DNA of 64,000 nucleotides from Pseudomonas sp. WJP1. Lineage in GTDB: Bacteria > Pseudomonadota > Gammaproteobacteria > Pseudomonadales > Pseudomonadaceae. This document shows, in pieces, positions 25,380-33,756 of this stretch. The number at the start of each line of letters is the position of its first letter. Position 1 is the stretch's first letter. The DNA is taken from contig NZ_CP110128.1 in the NCBI RefSeq assembly GCF_028471945.1, positions 3,026,501-3,090,500 on the forward strand, read 5' to 3'. Under the pieces are notes generated by a model that was not told the DNA's origin, made no database searches, and saw nothing but the letters and a program-made list of their open reading frames with translations. The position numbers and the translations under genes were made by a program.

Positions 25380-26150
25380 ATGAACCTTGGTGCGATGCTC
25401 AGCGGACAACGGATTTTGATCACCGGCGCGTCTTCGGGGCTGGGCAATCATTTCGCCCGATTGGCGGCCAGTTGCGGTGCCCAGGTGGTGATCGGCGCGC
25501 GCCGTACCTCACGGCTGGAGGCTCTTGCCGTCGAGCTTTCGGCGCTCGGCGCCGAACAGGTGACGGTCGTCGAACTGGACGTTGCGTCGCAATCCTCGGT
25601 GGCGCAGGCCGTCGCCACGATCAACGCAACCGGCAAGCCCCTGGATGTGCTGGTCAACAATGCGGGCGTCGGCCATGAAGGGGCCGCGATGACCCAGCCG
25701 ATCGATGAGTTCGACGACATCATCGCCACCAATCTTCGCGGCGTCTGGCTGGTGTCCACGGAAGTGGCGCGGCTATGGAAAGCCCAGGGGCAGGGCGGGA
25801 TCATCGTCAACATCGCCTCGATCCAGGGGGAGCGGGTGATGCCGGGGGTCGCGGCCTATTCGGCTTCCAAGGCGGCCGTCGTGCACCTGACCAAGAGCCT
25901 GGCGCTCGAGTGGGCCCGTGATGGTATTCGGGTCAATGCGATCGCACCCGGCTACATTTCTACCGAGATGACGCAAGCCGCTTGGGACACGCCACAGGGT
26001 GCGGCCCTCATCAAGCGCATCCCCCTGCGCCGGCTTGGGACTGCGCAGGAACTGGATGGTGCGTTATTGCTGCTGTCGACGCAGGCTTCGTCCTGGATGA
26101 CGGGGTCGGTGATTACGGTGGATGGTGGGCATCTTGTTTCGGGACTCTAG
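25380..26150 (+). CDS. Short-chain dehydrogenase/reductase
   Basis: A 256-residue classical SDR starting at ATG 25380 (GGAG upstream). It has the cofactor motif TGASSGLG, NNAG and the catalytic YSASK (Y-x3-K), and ends in the FabG-like VDGGH segment. It closes the hydrolase/phasin/PhaC-like set. With a PhaC-like synthase it could make 3-hydroxyacyl-CoA like PhaB, but it is clearly paralogous to the SDR at 28642-29418, which belongs to a beta-oxidation block. Exact substrate unknown. Confidence 0.82.
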   Translation: MNLGAMLSGQRILITGASSGLGNHFARLAASCGAQVVIGARRTSRLEALAVELSALGAEQVTVVELDVASQSSVAQAVATINATGKPLDVLVNNAGVGHEGAAMTQPIDEFDDIIATNLRGVWLVSTEVARLWKAQGQGGIIVNIASIQGERVMPGVAAYSASKAAVVHLTKSLALEWARDGIRVNAIAPGYISTEMTQAAWDTPQGAALIKRIPLRRLGTAQELDGALLLLSTQASSWMTGSVITVDGGHLVSGL

Positions 26151-26201
26151 GGTTTGGGTGGGTGGTCGCCCAAGGTATCGTCCTGAAGGCGGGCGCAAAT
26201 C

Positions 26202-27011
26202 CTGTAGGAGCCCGGCTTGCCGGCGAAGGCGTCCTCATAGCCGGCCATTTTCTTTCAGGTGTACATATCCATTCCTGCGGTAACGGCCACCTAGGGTTTC
26301 GCCCTTACGGCGAGTCACTTGGAAAAGCCCCAAGTAACCAAGGGCTCTTGCCCCTGGCGTTCGGTGCCTCGCTAGGGCTCGGCATGCCCTCGCTCCGGTC
26401 CTGCTCCGTGGGTCGCCGCGATGGGCCATCCATGGCCCAGCGCGGCTAAACCGGCATCCATGCCGGTTTACCCACTGCGCAGAACCTCCACTCGGCCTCT
26501 CGAGGGGGCAAGAAAATCAAAAGCCAGATCAAGATCAAACGCAAAAGCGAGGCGGCCTGACAGCCGACCTGATTGCGGGTCTGTCCGCGTTCCCCCCGTA
26601 GGAGCCAGGCTTGCCGGCGAAGAACGATAACGCGGTACAACAGATACACCGCAGCGCCTGGTTCGCCGGCAAGCCTGGCTCCTACAGGGGGATTGGGGTA
26701 TCTGCAAAAGTCAGGTCGGCTGTCAGGCCGCCTCGCTTTGGCTTTTGATCTGGGTGCCCCATTAACCACGATGGCCGAACGCAGGCATTGCGCAGTGGGT
26801 AAACCGGCAGGACGCCGGTTTAGCCGCGCTGGGCCAGGGATGGCCCATCGCGGCGACCCACGGAGCAATGCCGGAGTGAGGGCATGCCGAGCCCTAGCGA
26901 GGCACCGAGTGGTGGGGCAAAGCCTTTTGGTTCCTTTTTGGCGTTTGAAAAAGGGACTCGCCGTAAGGGCGAAACCATAAGTGGTCGTTACCGCAGCAAT
27001 GGATATACACC
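26202..27011. repeat. Composite inverted repeat, copy 1
   Basis: A non-coding composite filling most of the 940-bp gap. It contains a short REP arm (26202-26236), a forward arm of about 315 bp (26257-26572), a REPIN hairpin (26597-26697) and an arm in the reverse sense (26710-27011) that shares blocks with the first, such as GCCGCGATGGGCCATCC and GCCTCGCTAGGGCTCGGCAT. The whole composite recurs in opposite orientation at 37195-38033. Frames within it (for example 26446-26868) follow the repeat rather than any protein family, and I do not call them genes. Confidence 0.85.
26597..26697. repeat. REPIN (paired REP hairpin) inside composite copy 1
   Basis: Two inverted REP arms, TAGGAGCCAGGCTTGCCGGC and its near-exact reverse complement GCCGGCAAGCCTGGCTCCTA, enclose a short spacer (ACGATAACGCGGTACAACAG). 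It would fold as a long stem-loop. Such paired elements are typical of Pseudomonas intergenic DNA and are moved by RAYT transposases, none of which is in the window. Confidence 0.85.
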
Positions 27012-27092
27012 CAATCCAGTTCTTAAATAAAACTCATGCTTAACTGAACAGCACAACACTAAAGACCCCCCGCTGTTCAGGTGGAGTAAACG

Positions 27093-28424
27093 ATGGATCG
27101 CTCAGGATTTTCCCGCACAATAACGTTGCTCGGCATGATGCTATTCACCGCAGGCAACAGCTCTGCAGCAGATCAGATGCAACCCGGCGATCAGGACATC
27201 GCCAATTCGTACATTTACCTGCTCGGCCGCCTGCACGTGACGCGCCAGCAACAACTGGATTTCCAGGAAGGTTTCAAATGGAATGAAATCCTCCACCGCA
27301 CCCCCGGAGCAGTCGATTGGCCCAACCCCAACCTTGATGTGGCCTACTCGGAAGCCTGGGTCGCGGTCGATGAGTCCAGCTGCACCATCGTTTCGGTGCC
27401 GAAAATCCAGGATCGCTACTTTACCGTGCAGTTTCTCAACGGCTGGGGCGAGACACTCGCCAACATCAACGAGCGGGTGTTCCCCAGGCAGTCGTCGGGC
27501 GATTTTGCCGTGTGCCTCAAAGGCGCCAAGGTCAAGTTGCCAGACGGCCTGACCAGCCGCATCGATCTGCCGGTCAAACAGGCGCGGATCCTGGCGCGTG
27601 TGGCGCTGGGCGACGACCCGGATGCCGCCGTTGCCCTGCAGCATCAGTTCAAGCTCGCGGCCACCGGCAGTCCCAAGCTGCCAGAGATCCCCAAGACGCC
27701 GATCTTCGAGCTGGAGACGCTGCCCGGCGTCGAAGCCTTCGATGCCGCGCCAGTTGCACTCGATAGCGAGCCGGATCTCAGCGTCGGCCTGGAGCCGCTG
27801 CAACAGACAACACTCGCGGTGGCCAAGGCCATCAGCGATCCTGCCGAACGGGCGCGTGTCGACAAGATCATTCGCACCGTCGCCTTCGCGCAGATCGGCA
27901 AGGCCGGTCGACTCATCGGCCATGGCACCTCTGCAAATGGCTGGGCACGTCCGGGGGTCGTCGGAGAATACGGGCTCGACTATCTGGCTCGGACCCTGGT
28001 CAACCATGGCGGGATCTGGGCCAACATCAAGCCCGAGGTCCTCTACTATCGCGGTGGCAGCGATTCGACGGGGGCCGAACTCAATGGCAACAACGTCTAT
28101 ACGCTGACGTTCCCGGCCGACGCCTTGCCGACCCGGTTTGCCAAGTATTTCTGGTCGGTGATTGCCGTCGACAACGTGCTTTTTCGCGTGCTGCCCAACC
28201 CTGAGAAACGCTATCTGCTCAATGAGCAGACCAAGCCCCAGCGCGGGGCGGATGGTTCGCTAACGCTGTATTTTGCTGCCGAGAAACCGGAGAACGCGCC
28301 GCCGGGAAACTGGCTTCCCACGCCCAAGGGCAGCGTCTACCGCCTGACGATGCGTTTCTACGGCCCGCTGGACGGCGTGGCCAACGGTACTTACTTCCCG
28401 CCGCCACTGGTCAAGGTCCTGTAG
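27093..28424 (+). CDS. DUF1254/DUF1214 protein, exported
   Basis: A 443-residue protein with a signal peptide (cleavage near NSSAADQ, about residue 25). The N-terminal DUF1254 region includes VAYSEAWVAVD and DRYFTVQFLNGWGET. The C-terminal DUF1214 region includes NGNNVYTLTF and FWSVIAVDN, with LNEQTKP near the end. These domains occur together in periplasmic or surface proteins of unknown biochemical role. ATG at 27093 is preceded by GGTGGAG. The coding sequence runs straight into a REP repeat, whose CTGTAG provides the stop codon. It lies just inside the inverted composite repeats, alone on this strand. Confidence 0.82.
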   Translation: MDRSGFSRTITLLGMMLFTAGNSSAADQMQPGDQDIANSYIYLLGRLHVTRQQQLDFQEGFKWNEILHRTPGAVDWPNPNLDVAYSEAWVAVDESSCTIVSVPKIQDRYFTVQFLNGWGETLANINERVFPRQSSGDFAVCLKGAKVKLPDGLTSRIDLPVKQARILARVALGDDPDAAVALQHQFKLAATGSPKLPEIPKTPIFELETLPGVEAFDAAPVALDSEPDLSVGLEPLQQTTLAVAKAISDPAERARVDKIIRTVAFAQIGKAGRLIGHGTSANGWARPGVVGEYGLDYLARTLVNHGGIWANIKPEVLYYRGGSDSTGAELNGNNVYTLTFPADALPTRFAKYFWSVIAVDNVLFRVLPNPEKRYLLNEQTKPQRGADGSLTLYFAAEKPENAPPGNWLPTPKGSVYRLTMRFYGPLDGVANGTYFPPPLVKVL

Positions 28425-28611
28425 GAGCCAGCGGTGCGGCGATCCGACTTGCCGGCGAAGAACGGTAACGCGGTATTACTGATACACCGCGGTGTCTGGT
28501 TCGCCTGTAGGAGCCAGCGGTGCGGCGATCCGACTTGCCGGCGAAGAACGATGACGCGGTATTACTGATACACCGCGGTGTCTGGTTCGCGGGCAAGCCT
28601 CGCTCCTACAG
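28419..28611. repeat. Tandem REP elements (86-bp unit duplicated)
   Basis: Two direct copies of an 86-bp unit start at 28419 and 28505 with CTGTAGGAGCCAGCGGTGCG and continue through GATACACCGCGGTGTCTGGTTCGC. Only the second copy is followed by the closing inverted arm (GGGCAAGCCTCGCTCCTACAG). The pair looks like a recent tandem duplication of a REPIN half. Confidence 0.85.
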
Positions 28612-28641
28612 GGGAGCGAGTACATCCGTGGGAGCTTGCGT

Positions 28642-29418
28642 TTACAGGCTGCCGACCAGATGCCCACCGTCCACCGCCAGCACCGCGCCTGTCATGAAGG
28701 CGCCGGCCTCGCTCGCGAGCAGGAGAAACGGGCCTTCCAGTTCCTGTAAAGTTCCCAGGCGCCGCATCGGCACGGTGTCGCGTAAGTACGCCTGGCCCCC
28801 TTCGGTGTCGAACCAGTCACCGGTCATTTCGGTCTTGAAGTAACCCGGCGCAATCGCATTCACGCGGATCTGGTAGCGCGCCAGTTCCAGCGCCAGGGAT
28901 TTGCTCAGTTGCACCACGCCGGCCTTCGCCGCGCAGTAGTGGCTGTAGCCGGTCCCCACGCGCAGGCCGAGCATCGAGGCGATGTTGACGATGCTGCCGG
29001 GACGCTGTGCCTTGGCGAGCCGTTGCGCGGCACACTGGGCAACGCGCCAGACGCCGTCGAGGTTGGTCGACAGCATCGCGCGCCAATCCGCCTCGCTGAT
29101 CTCCAGCACCCGCTGGCCATTGCCGATTCCGGCATTGTTGAGCACCGCGTCCACCACATCGAAAGCAGCTTCGGCGGCATCAAACGCTGCTTCAACGCTG
29201 TCCCGGTCGGTAACGTCCAACGCCACGGCAAGCGCTTGACCACCGGTCTGGCGAATCTCGTCTGCCAGCTGCTGCAAGCGCTCGACACGCCGGGCGCCCA
29301 GCACCACGCGCGCACCCGCAGCGCTGGCCACGTGCGCCAGATGCGCGCCAATGCCGCTGGAGGCGCCAGTGACCAACAGCGTTTTGCCTTTCAGGGAAAA
29401 ACCGAGGTTTTCTTTCAT
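28642..29418 (-). CDS. Short-chain dehydrogenase/reductase
   Basis: A 258-residue classical SDR with TGASSGIG, NNAG and the catalytic YCAAK (tyrosine and lysine), ending in VDGGH. The start at 29418 (MKENLGF) is placed by the TGASSG motif position; the frame extends further upstream only as read-through. It lies 53 bp downstream of the FadB-like gene, so it is probably the last gene of the minus-strand catabolic operon. There it may oxidise a hydroxyacyl-CoA or alcohol intermediate. It is a close paralogue of the SDR at 25380-26150. Confidence 0.83.
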   Translation of the reverse strand: MKENLGFSLKGKTLLVTGASSGIGAHLAHVASAAGARVVLGARRVERLQQLADEIRQTGGQALAVALDVTDRDSVEAAFDAAEAAFDVVDAVLNNAGIGNGQRVLEISEADWRAMLSTNLDGVWRVAQCAAQRLAKAQRPGSIVNIASMLGLRVGTGYSHYCAAKAGVVQLSKSLALELARYQIRVNAIAPGYFKTEMTGDWFDTEGGQAYLRDTVPMRRLGTLQELEGPFLLLASEAGAFMTGAVLAVDGGHLVGSL

Positions 29419-29471
29419 CGTATTGCTCCTGTTCGGGAGTGGTTCGGCCACCCAGGGCGGCCGATCCGCAC

Positions 29472-31583
29472 TCAGATTCGTTCGATGCGGGTCTTGCCGG
29501 CAGCAACCAGGCGCTCCAGCAGCGGGGCAGGGTGGAACCACATCTCGCCGTATTCGCCGAGGGCCTTGCGGTAATGGCGGATGCCGGCCAGCACCTGGTC
29601 CAGGCCGATCTGCTCGGCGTAGTGCATTGGCCCACCGAGCCAGGCCGGGAAGCCGTAGCCGTTGATCCACACCAGGTCGATATCGCCACTGCGTTCGGCG
29701 ATGCCTTCGTCGAGCAGCTGGAGGCCTTCGTTGATCAGCATGAACAGGCAGCGGTCATGAATCTCCTGCGTGGTGATTGGCCGGCGCGGGATGTCCAGTT
29801 CGCCAGCGATGCGTTCGGCCAGGGTGATGACCTCGAAGTCTTCCTTGCGCTCGCGGCCCTCATAGATGTACGCACCACGCTTGGTCTTCTGGCCGAAGCG
29901 ACCGAGGGCGTTCAGTTCGTCAGCCAGACGGCAATAACTTGGGTCATGGGCAATCGCCTCACGGCGCGACTCGCGCACCAGGAAGCTGACGTCGATGCCG
30001 GCCAGGTCGTGCATCGCCATCACCCCCATGGCCAGGCCCAGGTCAGTCAGCACCTGATCGATCTGCGCAGGCGTCGCGCCTTCCAACACCAGGCGATGGG
30101 CTTCGCGGGAGTAGGGTTCGAGCATGCGATTGCCGATGAAGCCGAAGCACACGCCGGACACCACTGGGATTTTTCCAATGGTCTTGCCCAGCTTCAGCGT
30201 GGTCGCCAGCACCTCGGGCGCGGTGAGTTTGCCGCGAACCACTTCGAGCAGGCGCATCACATTGGCCGGACTGAAAAAGTGCAGGCCGATGACATCTTGC
30301 GGGCGGCGGGTGACCGCGGCGATCTGATCGACATCGAGGGTGGAAGTGTTGCTGGCCAGAATCGCCCCCGGCTTGCACACCTCATCCAGGGTGCGGAACA
30401 CCTGCTGTTTGATCGGCAGGCTTTCGAACACCGCCTCGATCACCAGGTCGCACTCGGCAATGTCGGCATACTCTAGGGTGCCGGTGAGCAAGGCCATGCG
30501 CTGGTCAAGCTGTTCCTGGGTCAGCTTGCCGCGTTGCAGGCTGATCTGGTAGCTGTTGCGGATCTGCCCCAGCCCGCGCTCCAGCGCGTCGGGCTTGAGC
30601 TCCAGCAGCGTGACGGGAATGCCCACGTTGGCGAAGTTCATGGCGATGCCACCGCCCATGGTCCCCGCGCCGATCACCGCCACCCGGGCTACCGGGCGCA
30701 AGGCTGTGGACGCGCTGACCCCGGCCACTTTGCCGGCCTCGCGCTCGGCGAAAAACACATGGCGCAGGGCCTGGGATTGCGTCGAGGCTTCGGCTTCCTT
30801 GAACAGCGCGACTTCGCGCTGCAGACCGGCCTGCAATGGCAGCACGCAGGCCGATTCGACGGCCGCCAGCACCAACCGGGGTGCCAGACGGTTTTTCCAG
30901 CGCGGTTCGTGGCTGGCGCGATAGTCCGTGAAATAGCCATCGGGCAGGGCGGCGGCCGGATTGGCGTGACGTTCTGCAGGACGCGCCGGTGCGCCTTCGC
31001 GAATCAGTTCGCGGGCGAACGCGTGTGCGCCGTCGAGCAGGCAGTCGCCTTCCCCGAGCAGGCGATCGATCAGGCCGAGCTCAAGGGCACGGCCCGCGCT
31101 GACAGGCTGGCCGGACATCATCATCTCCAGTGCCGGTTCGGCCCCGATCAATCGCGGCAAACGCTGGGTCCCGCCCGCACCGGGCAACAGGCCCAGGTTG
31201 ATTTCCGGCAGGCCGAGGCGGCTGTCGGCAGCGCTGATGCGGTAACCGCAGGCCAGCGCCAGTTCCAGCCCGCCACCGAGGGCGAAGCGGCCGATGCTGG
31301 CAATCAGCGGCTTGTCGATCTGGGTCAGGCGCAGCAGCAGGTCGGGCAGGGACGGGGCGGCGAACGACCCGGGCAGACCGAATTCGCTGATATCGGCACC
31401 GGCGCAGAACAAGCCGTTTGCACCGTGCACAATGATCGCCGAGATGTCAGGGTCGCTGGCGGCGAGCTCACAGGCCTCGAGAATGGCCGCGCGCAGGGGT
31501 TGCCCCAGTGCGTTGACGGGCTTTGATGCGAGGCCGATCAGGGCGAGATTGTCTTCGACGTGGTAGGTGACCAAGTTGCTCAT
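29472..31583 (-). CDS. FadB-like bifunctional enoyl-CoA hydratase / 3-hydroxyacyl-CoA dehydrogenase
   Basis: A 703-residue fused beta-oxidation enzyme. Residues 1-250 form an enoyl-CoA hydratase/isomerase domain (GLFCAGADISEF, GRFALGGGLELALACGYR, LGLPEINLGLLPGAGGTQRL). From about 290 comes a 3-hydroxyacyl-CoA dehydrogenase with NAD-binding VIGAGTMGGGIA, LASNTSTL and GLHFFSPANVM, with C-terminal domains ending in NGYGFPAWLGGPM. It hydrates an enoyl-CoA and oxidises the product to a 3-ketoacyl-CoA. The start at 31583 is set by the domain start; the frame upstream comes from the REPIN. Its organisation matches peroxisomal-type MFE1 enzymes. It lies in the catabolic block with DUF1302/DUF1329 and an acyl-CoA dehydrogenase. 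Confidence 0.9.
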   Translation of the reverse strand: MSNLVTYHVEDNLALIGLASKPVNALGQPLRAAILEACELAASDPDISAIIVHGANGLFCAGADISEFGLPGSFAAPSLPDLLLRLTQIDKPLIASIGRFALGGGLELALACGYRISAADSRLGLPEINLGLLPGAGGTQRLPRLIGAEPALEMMMSGQPVSAGRALELGLIDRLLGEGDCLLDGAHAFARELIREGAPARPAERHANPAAALPDGYFTDYRASHEPRWKNRLAPRLVLAAVESACVLPLQAGLQREVALFKEAEASTQSQALRHVFFAEREAGKVAGVSASTALRPVARVAVIGAGTMGGGIAMNFANVGIPVTLLELKPDALERGLGQIRNSYQISLQRGKLTQEQLDQRMALLTGTLEYADIAECDLVIEAVFESLPIKQQVFRTLDEVCKPGAILASNTSTLDVDQIAAVTRRPQDVIGLHFFSPANVMRLLEVVRGKLTAPEVLATTLKLGKTIGKIPVVSGVCFGFIGNRMLEPYSREAHRLVLEGATPAQIDQVLTDLGLAMGVMAMHDLAGIDVSFLVRESRREAIAHDPSYCRLADELNALGRFGQKTKRGAYIYEGRERKEDFEVITLAERIAGELDIPRRPITTQEIHDRCLFMLINEGLQLLDEGIAERSGDIDLVWINGYGFPAWLGGPMHYAEQIGLDQVLAGIRHYRKALGEYGEMWFHPAPLLERLVAAGKTRIERI

Positions 31584-31619
31584 GATGCTTTCCTGAAATT
31601 TATTGTTATCACCGACCCC

Positions 31620-31751
31620 CTGTAGGAGCGAGCATGCTCCGGGCGGCGTTCCGACGATGGACTCCAGAACACCGCGTGAACCCAGAAAGCACGCGTTATC
31701 GTTGACGACCATCGTCGGAACGCCGCCCGGAGCAGGCTCGCTCCTACAGGG
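31620..31751. repeat. REPIN with long arms
   Basis: Inverted arms of about 35 bp (TGTAGGAGCGAGCATGCTCC...CGTTCCGACGATGG and its complement) surround a 60-bp middle. The element lies between the FadB-like and acyl-CoA dehydrogenase genes. The fragment at 1-93 is the same element in opposite orientation. Confidence 0.88.
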
Positions 31752-31760
31752 GGAGAGGCG

Positions 31761-33563
31761 TTAGAACCAGCGGTCCTGCATGTAATAGGCGACATGGTTG
31801 GCTTCAGTGAGCAGGCGCCCCTGGGACTCCAGCGCAGCCAGTTCCCAGGTCATGAAGTAATGCGCGGCCTGCAACTTGCCTTGATAGAAATCCGCGTCGC
31901 TAACGCCTGCGCCCGTCCCCAGGGCGCGGCTGGCCAGCAGGGCCTGGCGCAACCAGATCCAGCCGACCACCACCCGTCCAAACAGGTCCAGATAGGGCGT
32001 GGCATTGGCCATGCCGAGATTGGCATCGGCCGCCACCTGCGCTTGCAGGCTGGCGGTGACTTGCTCAAGTACGCTCAAGGCATCGGCCAGCAGTGCTGCG
32101 AGCGGCGCGCAGTGTGCATCGCTGTTGGCGGCGAGCAGGGTGGCAAGCACTTCGGCGATGAACAGTCGATAACCGTCACCCCCGCGCGTTCCCAGTTTGC
32201 GGCCCAGCAGGTCAATCGCCTGGATGCCTTCGGTGCCTTCATGGATCGGGTTCAGGCGGTTGTCGCGGTAGTACTGTTCCAACGGGTATTCGCGGGTATA
32301 ACCGGCACCGCCAAGTACCTGCACGCCAATCTCCGACGCGAGCAGGCCGTAGCGTGAAGGGTAGGTCTTGACCACCGGCGTCAGCACGTCGAGCAGTTCA
32401 GCGGCGTTGCTGCGCTCAAGCGGCGTGCCGGCGGTGTGGGCATCCTCCACCAGGCTGCTGGCATACAGGCACAGCGCCAGGCTGCCCTCGGCATAGACTT
32501 TCTGTTGCAGCAGCAGCCGGCGCACATCGGCATGCTCGACGATGCGCACCTGGGGCGCCGCCGGGTTCTTGTTCCCGGGCAGGCGGCCCTGTGGGCGCTG
32601 GCGGGCGTAGTCCAGGGCGTGAATGTAGCTCTGGTAGGCGAGGCTGGCGGCCCCCAGGCCGACGCCGATGCGGGCCTCGTTCATCATCTGGAACATGTAG
32701 CTCAGGCCCTGATGCGCCTCACCGACCAGGTAACCCACGGCGCCGTCATGCTCGCCGAAACTGAGCACCGTGGACGTGGTGTTGCGGTAGCCCATCTTGT
32801 GCAGCAGGCCGGCCAGGGCCACGTCGTTGCGCGCACCGACGCTGCCGTCGGCATTGACCAGGAACTTGGGCACCAGGAACAGCGAAATACCCTTGGTACC
32901 GGCCGGCGCGCCTTCGATGCGGGCCAACACCATGTGCACGATGTTCTCGGTCAGTTCGTGATCGCCACCGGAGATGAACATCTTCTGGCCGAAGATTCGG
33001 TAAGTGCCGTTTTCGGCCGGGCGTGCCAGGGTGCGCAGGTCGCCCAGCGCCGAACCCTGGCCGGGTTCGGTGAGGGCCATGGTGCCGCTGAAGCGGCCGT
33101 CGAGCATCGGCGCCAGGAAACGCTCGCGCAACTGTGGACCGGCAAAGGCCTTGAGCAGATTGGTCGCGCCGATGCTCAGGAAGGAATAGGCCACCGTGGA
33201 GATGTTCGCCGCGTTGAAATAGGCCATGCAGGCGCGCAGGACCACTTCGGGCAGTTGCAGGCCGCCATCGGCGAAATCGTGGTGCGCGGCCAGGAAGCCG
33301 GCCTGGGCAAAGGCATCCCAGGCGACTTTGGTCTCGGCGATCATGTGAATCCGCTCGCCATCGAAGGTCGGCTCGTTGGCATCGCCCTTGTGGTTGTGCG
33401 GGGCGAACAGCTCGGCGGCGATCTGGCGGGCGGTGGTGAGAGAAGCGTCGAACACGCCGCGGTCGTGGTCCGCGTAGCGCGGACGTTGCAGCAACGCTTC
33501 GGTCTCGAGCAGCTCATAAAGCTGGAAGCGCAGTTCGCGTTCGTTGAGCAGCAGGTCAGTCAT
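31761..33563 (-). CDS. Acyl-CoA dehydrogenase with C-terminal extension (FadE-type)
   Basis: A 600-residue flavoprotein that removes two hydrogens from an acyl-CoA. It has the FAD/substrate motif GTMALTEPGQGSALGDL, ISGGDHELTENIVHMVLARI, the C-terminal-domain motif YTREYPLEQYYRD and NPIHEGTEGIQAIDLLGRK. About 120 extra residues at the end match the extended FadE-type family rather than the usual 380-residue ACADs. The start at 33563 (MTDLLLNERELRFQLYELL) is typical of the family; upstream read-through was trimmed. It is transcribed with the FadB-like gene, although a REPIN lies between them. Electrons would go to ETF. Confidence 0.88.
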   Translation of the reverse strand: MTDLLLNERELRFQLYELLETEALLQRPRYADHDRGVFDASLTTARQIAAELFAPHNHKGDANEPTFDGERIHMIAETKVAWDAFAQAGFLAAHHDFADGGLQLPEVVLRACMAYFNAANISTVAYSFLSIGATNLLKAFAGPQLRERFLAPMLDGRFSGTMALTEPGQGSALGDLRTLARPAENGTYRIFGQKMFISGGDHELTENIVHMVLARIEGAPAGTKGISLFLVPKFLVNADGSVGARNDVALAGLLHKMGYRNTTSTVLSFGEHDGAVGYLVGEAHQGLSYMFQMMNEARIGVGLGAASLAYQSYIHALDYARQRPQGRLPGNKNPAAPQVRIVEHADVRRLLLQQKVYAEGSLALCLYASSLVEDAHTAGTPLERSNAAELLDVLTPVVKTYPSRYGLLASEIGVQVLGGAGYTREYPLEQYYRDNRLNPIHEGTEGIQAIDLLGRKLGTRGGDGYRLFIAEVLATLLAANSDAHCAPLAALLADALSVLEQVTASLQAQVAADANLGMANATPYLDLFGRVVVGWIWLRQALLASRALGTGAGVSDADFYQGKLQAAHYFMTWELAALESQGRLLTEANHVAYYMQDRWF

Positions 33564-33658
33564 GGCATCTCTCGTCAGACAGTGTCGAGTGTGGGCCATG
33601 GAAGGAATTCGTGGCCCGTTACAGGCGTTCACAATAGAGGCATGTGCCGGGCATTTAT

Positions 33659-33677
33659 CCCCCTCCTTTGGGGTAGG
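33659..33677. promoter_or_regulatory. Possible regulator half-site upstream of the acyl-CoA dehydrogenase
   Basis: CCCCCTCC-TTT-GGGGTAGG lies about 100 bp upstream of the acyl-CoA dehydrogenase start. Its GGGTAGG half equals the half-site of the dyad upstream of hyuA (56571-56588), and the other half matches only loosely. It may be a degenerate operator for a MalT-type regulator. Confidence 0.3.
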
Positions 33678-33756
33678 CCCGGACGTTGCGGGTTGCCCAA
33701 GTGGGCAGTGCATCCCGGTTGCGAAATGTCACCGCCCACTCGACAGGATTGGCGTA

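Noticed and set aside
28419..28611. Possible CRISPR array
   Set aside because: Only two direct copies with no variable spacers; the arms are REP palindromes.
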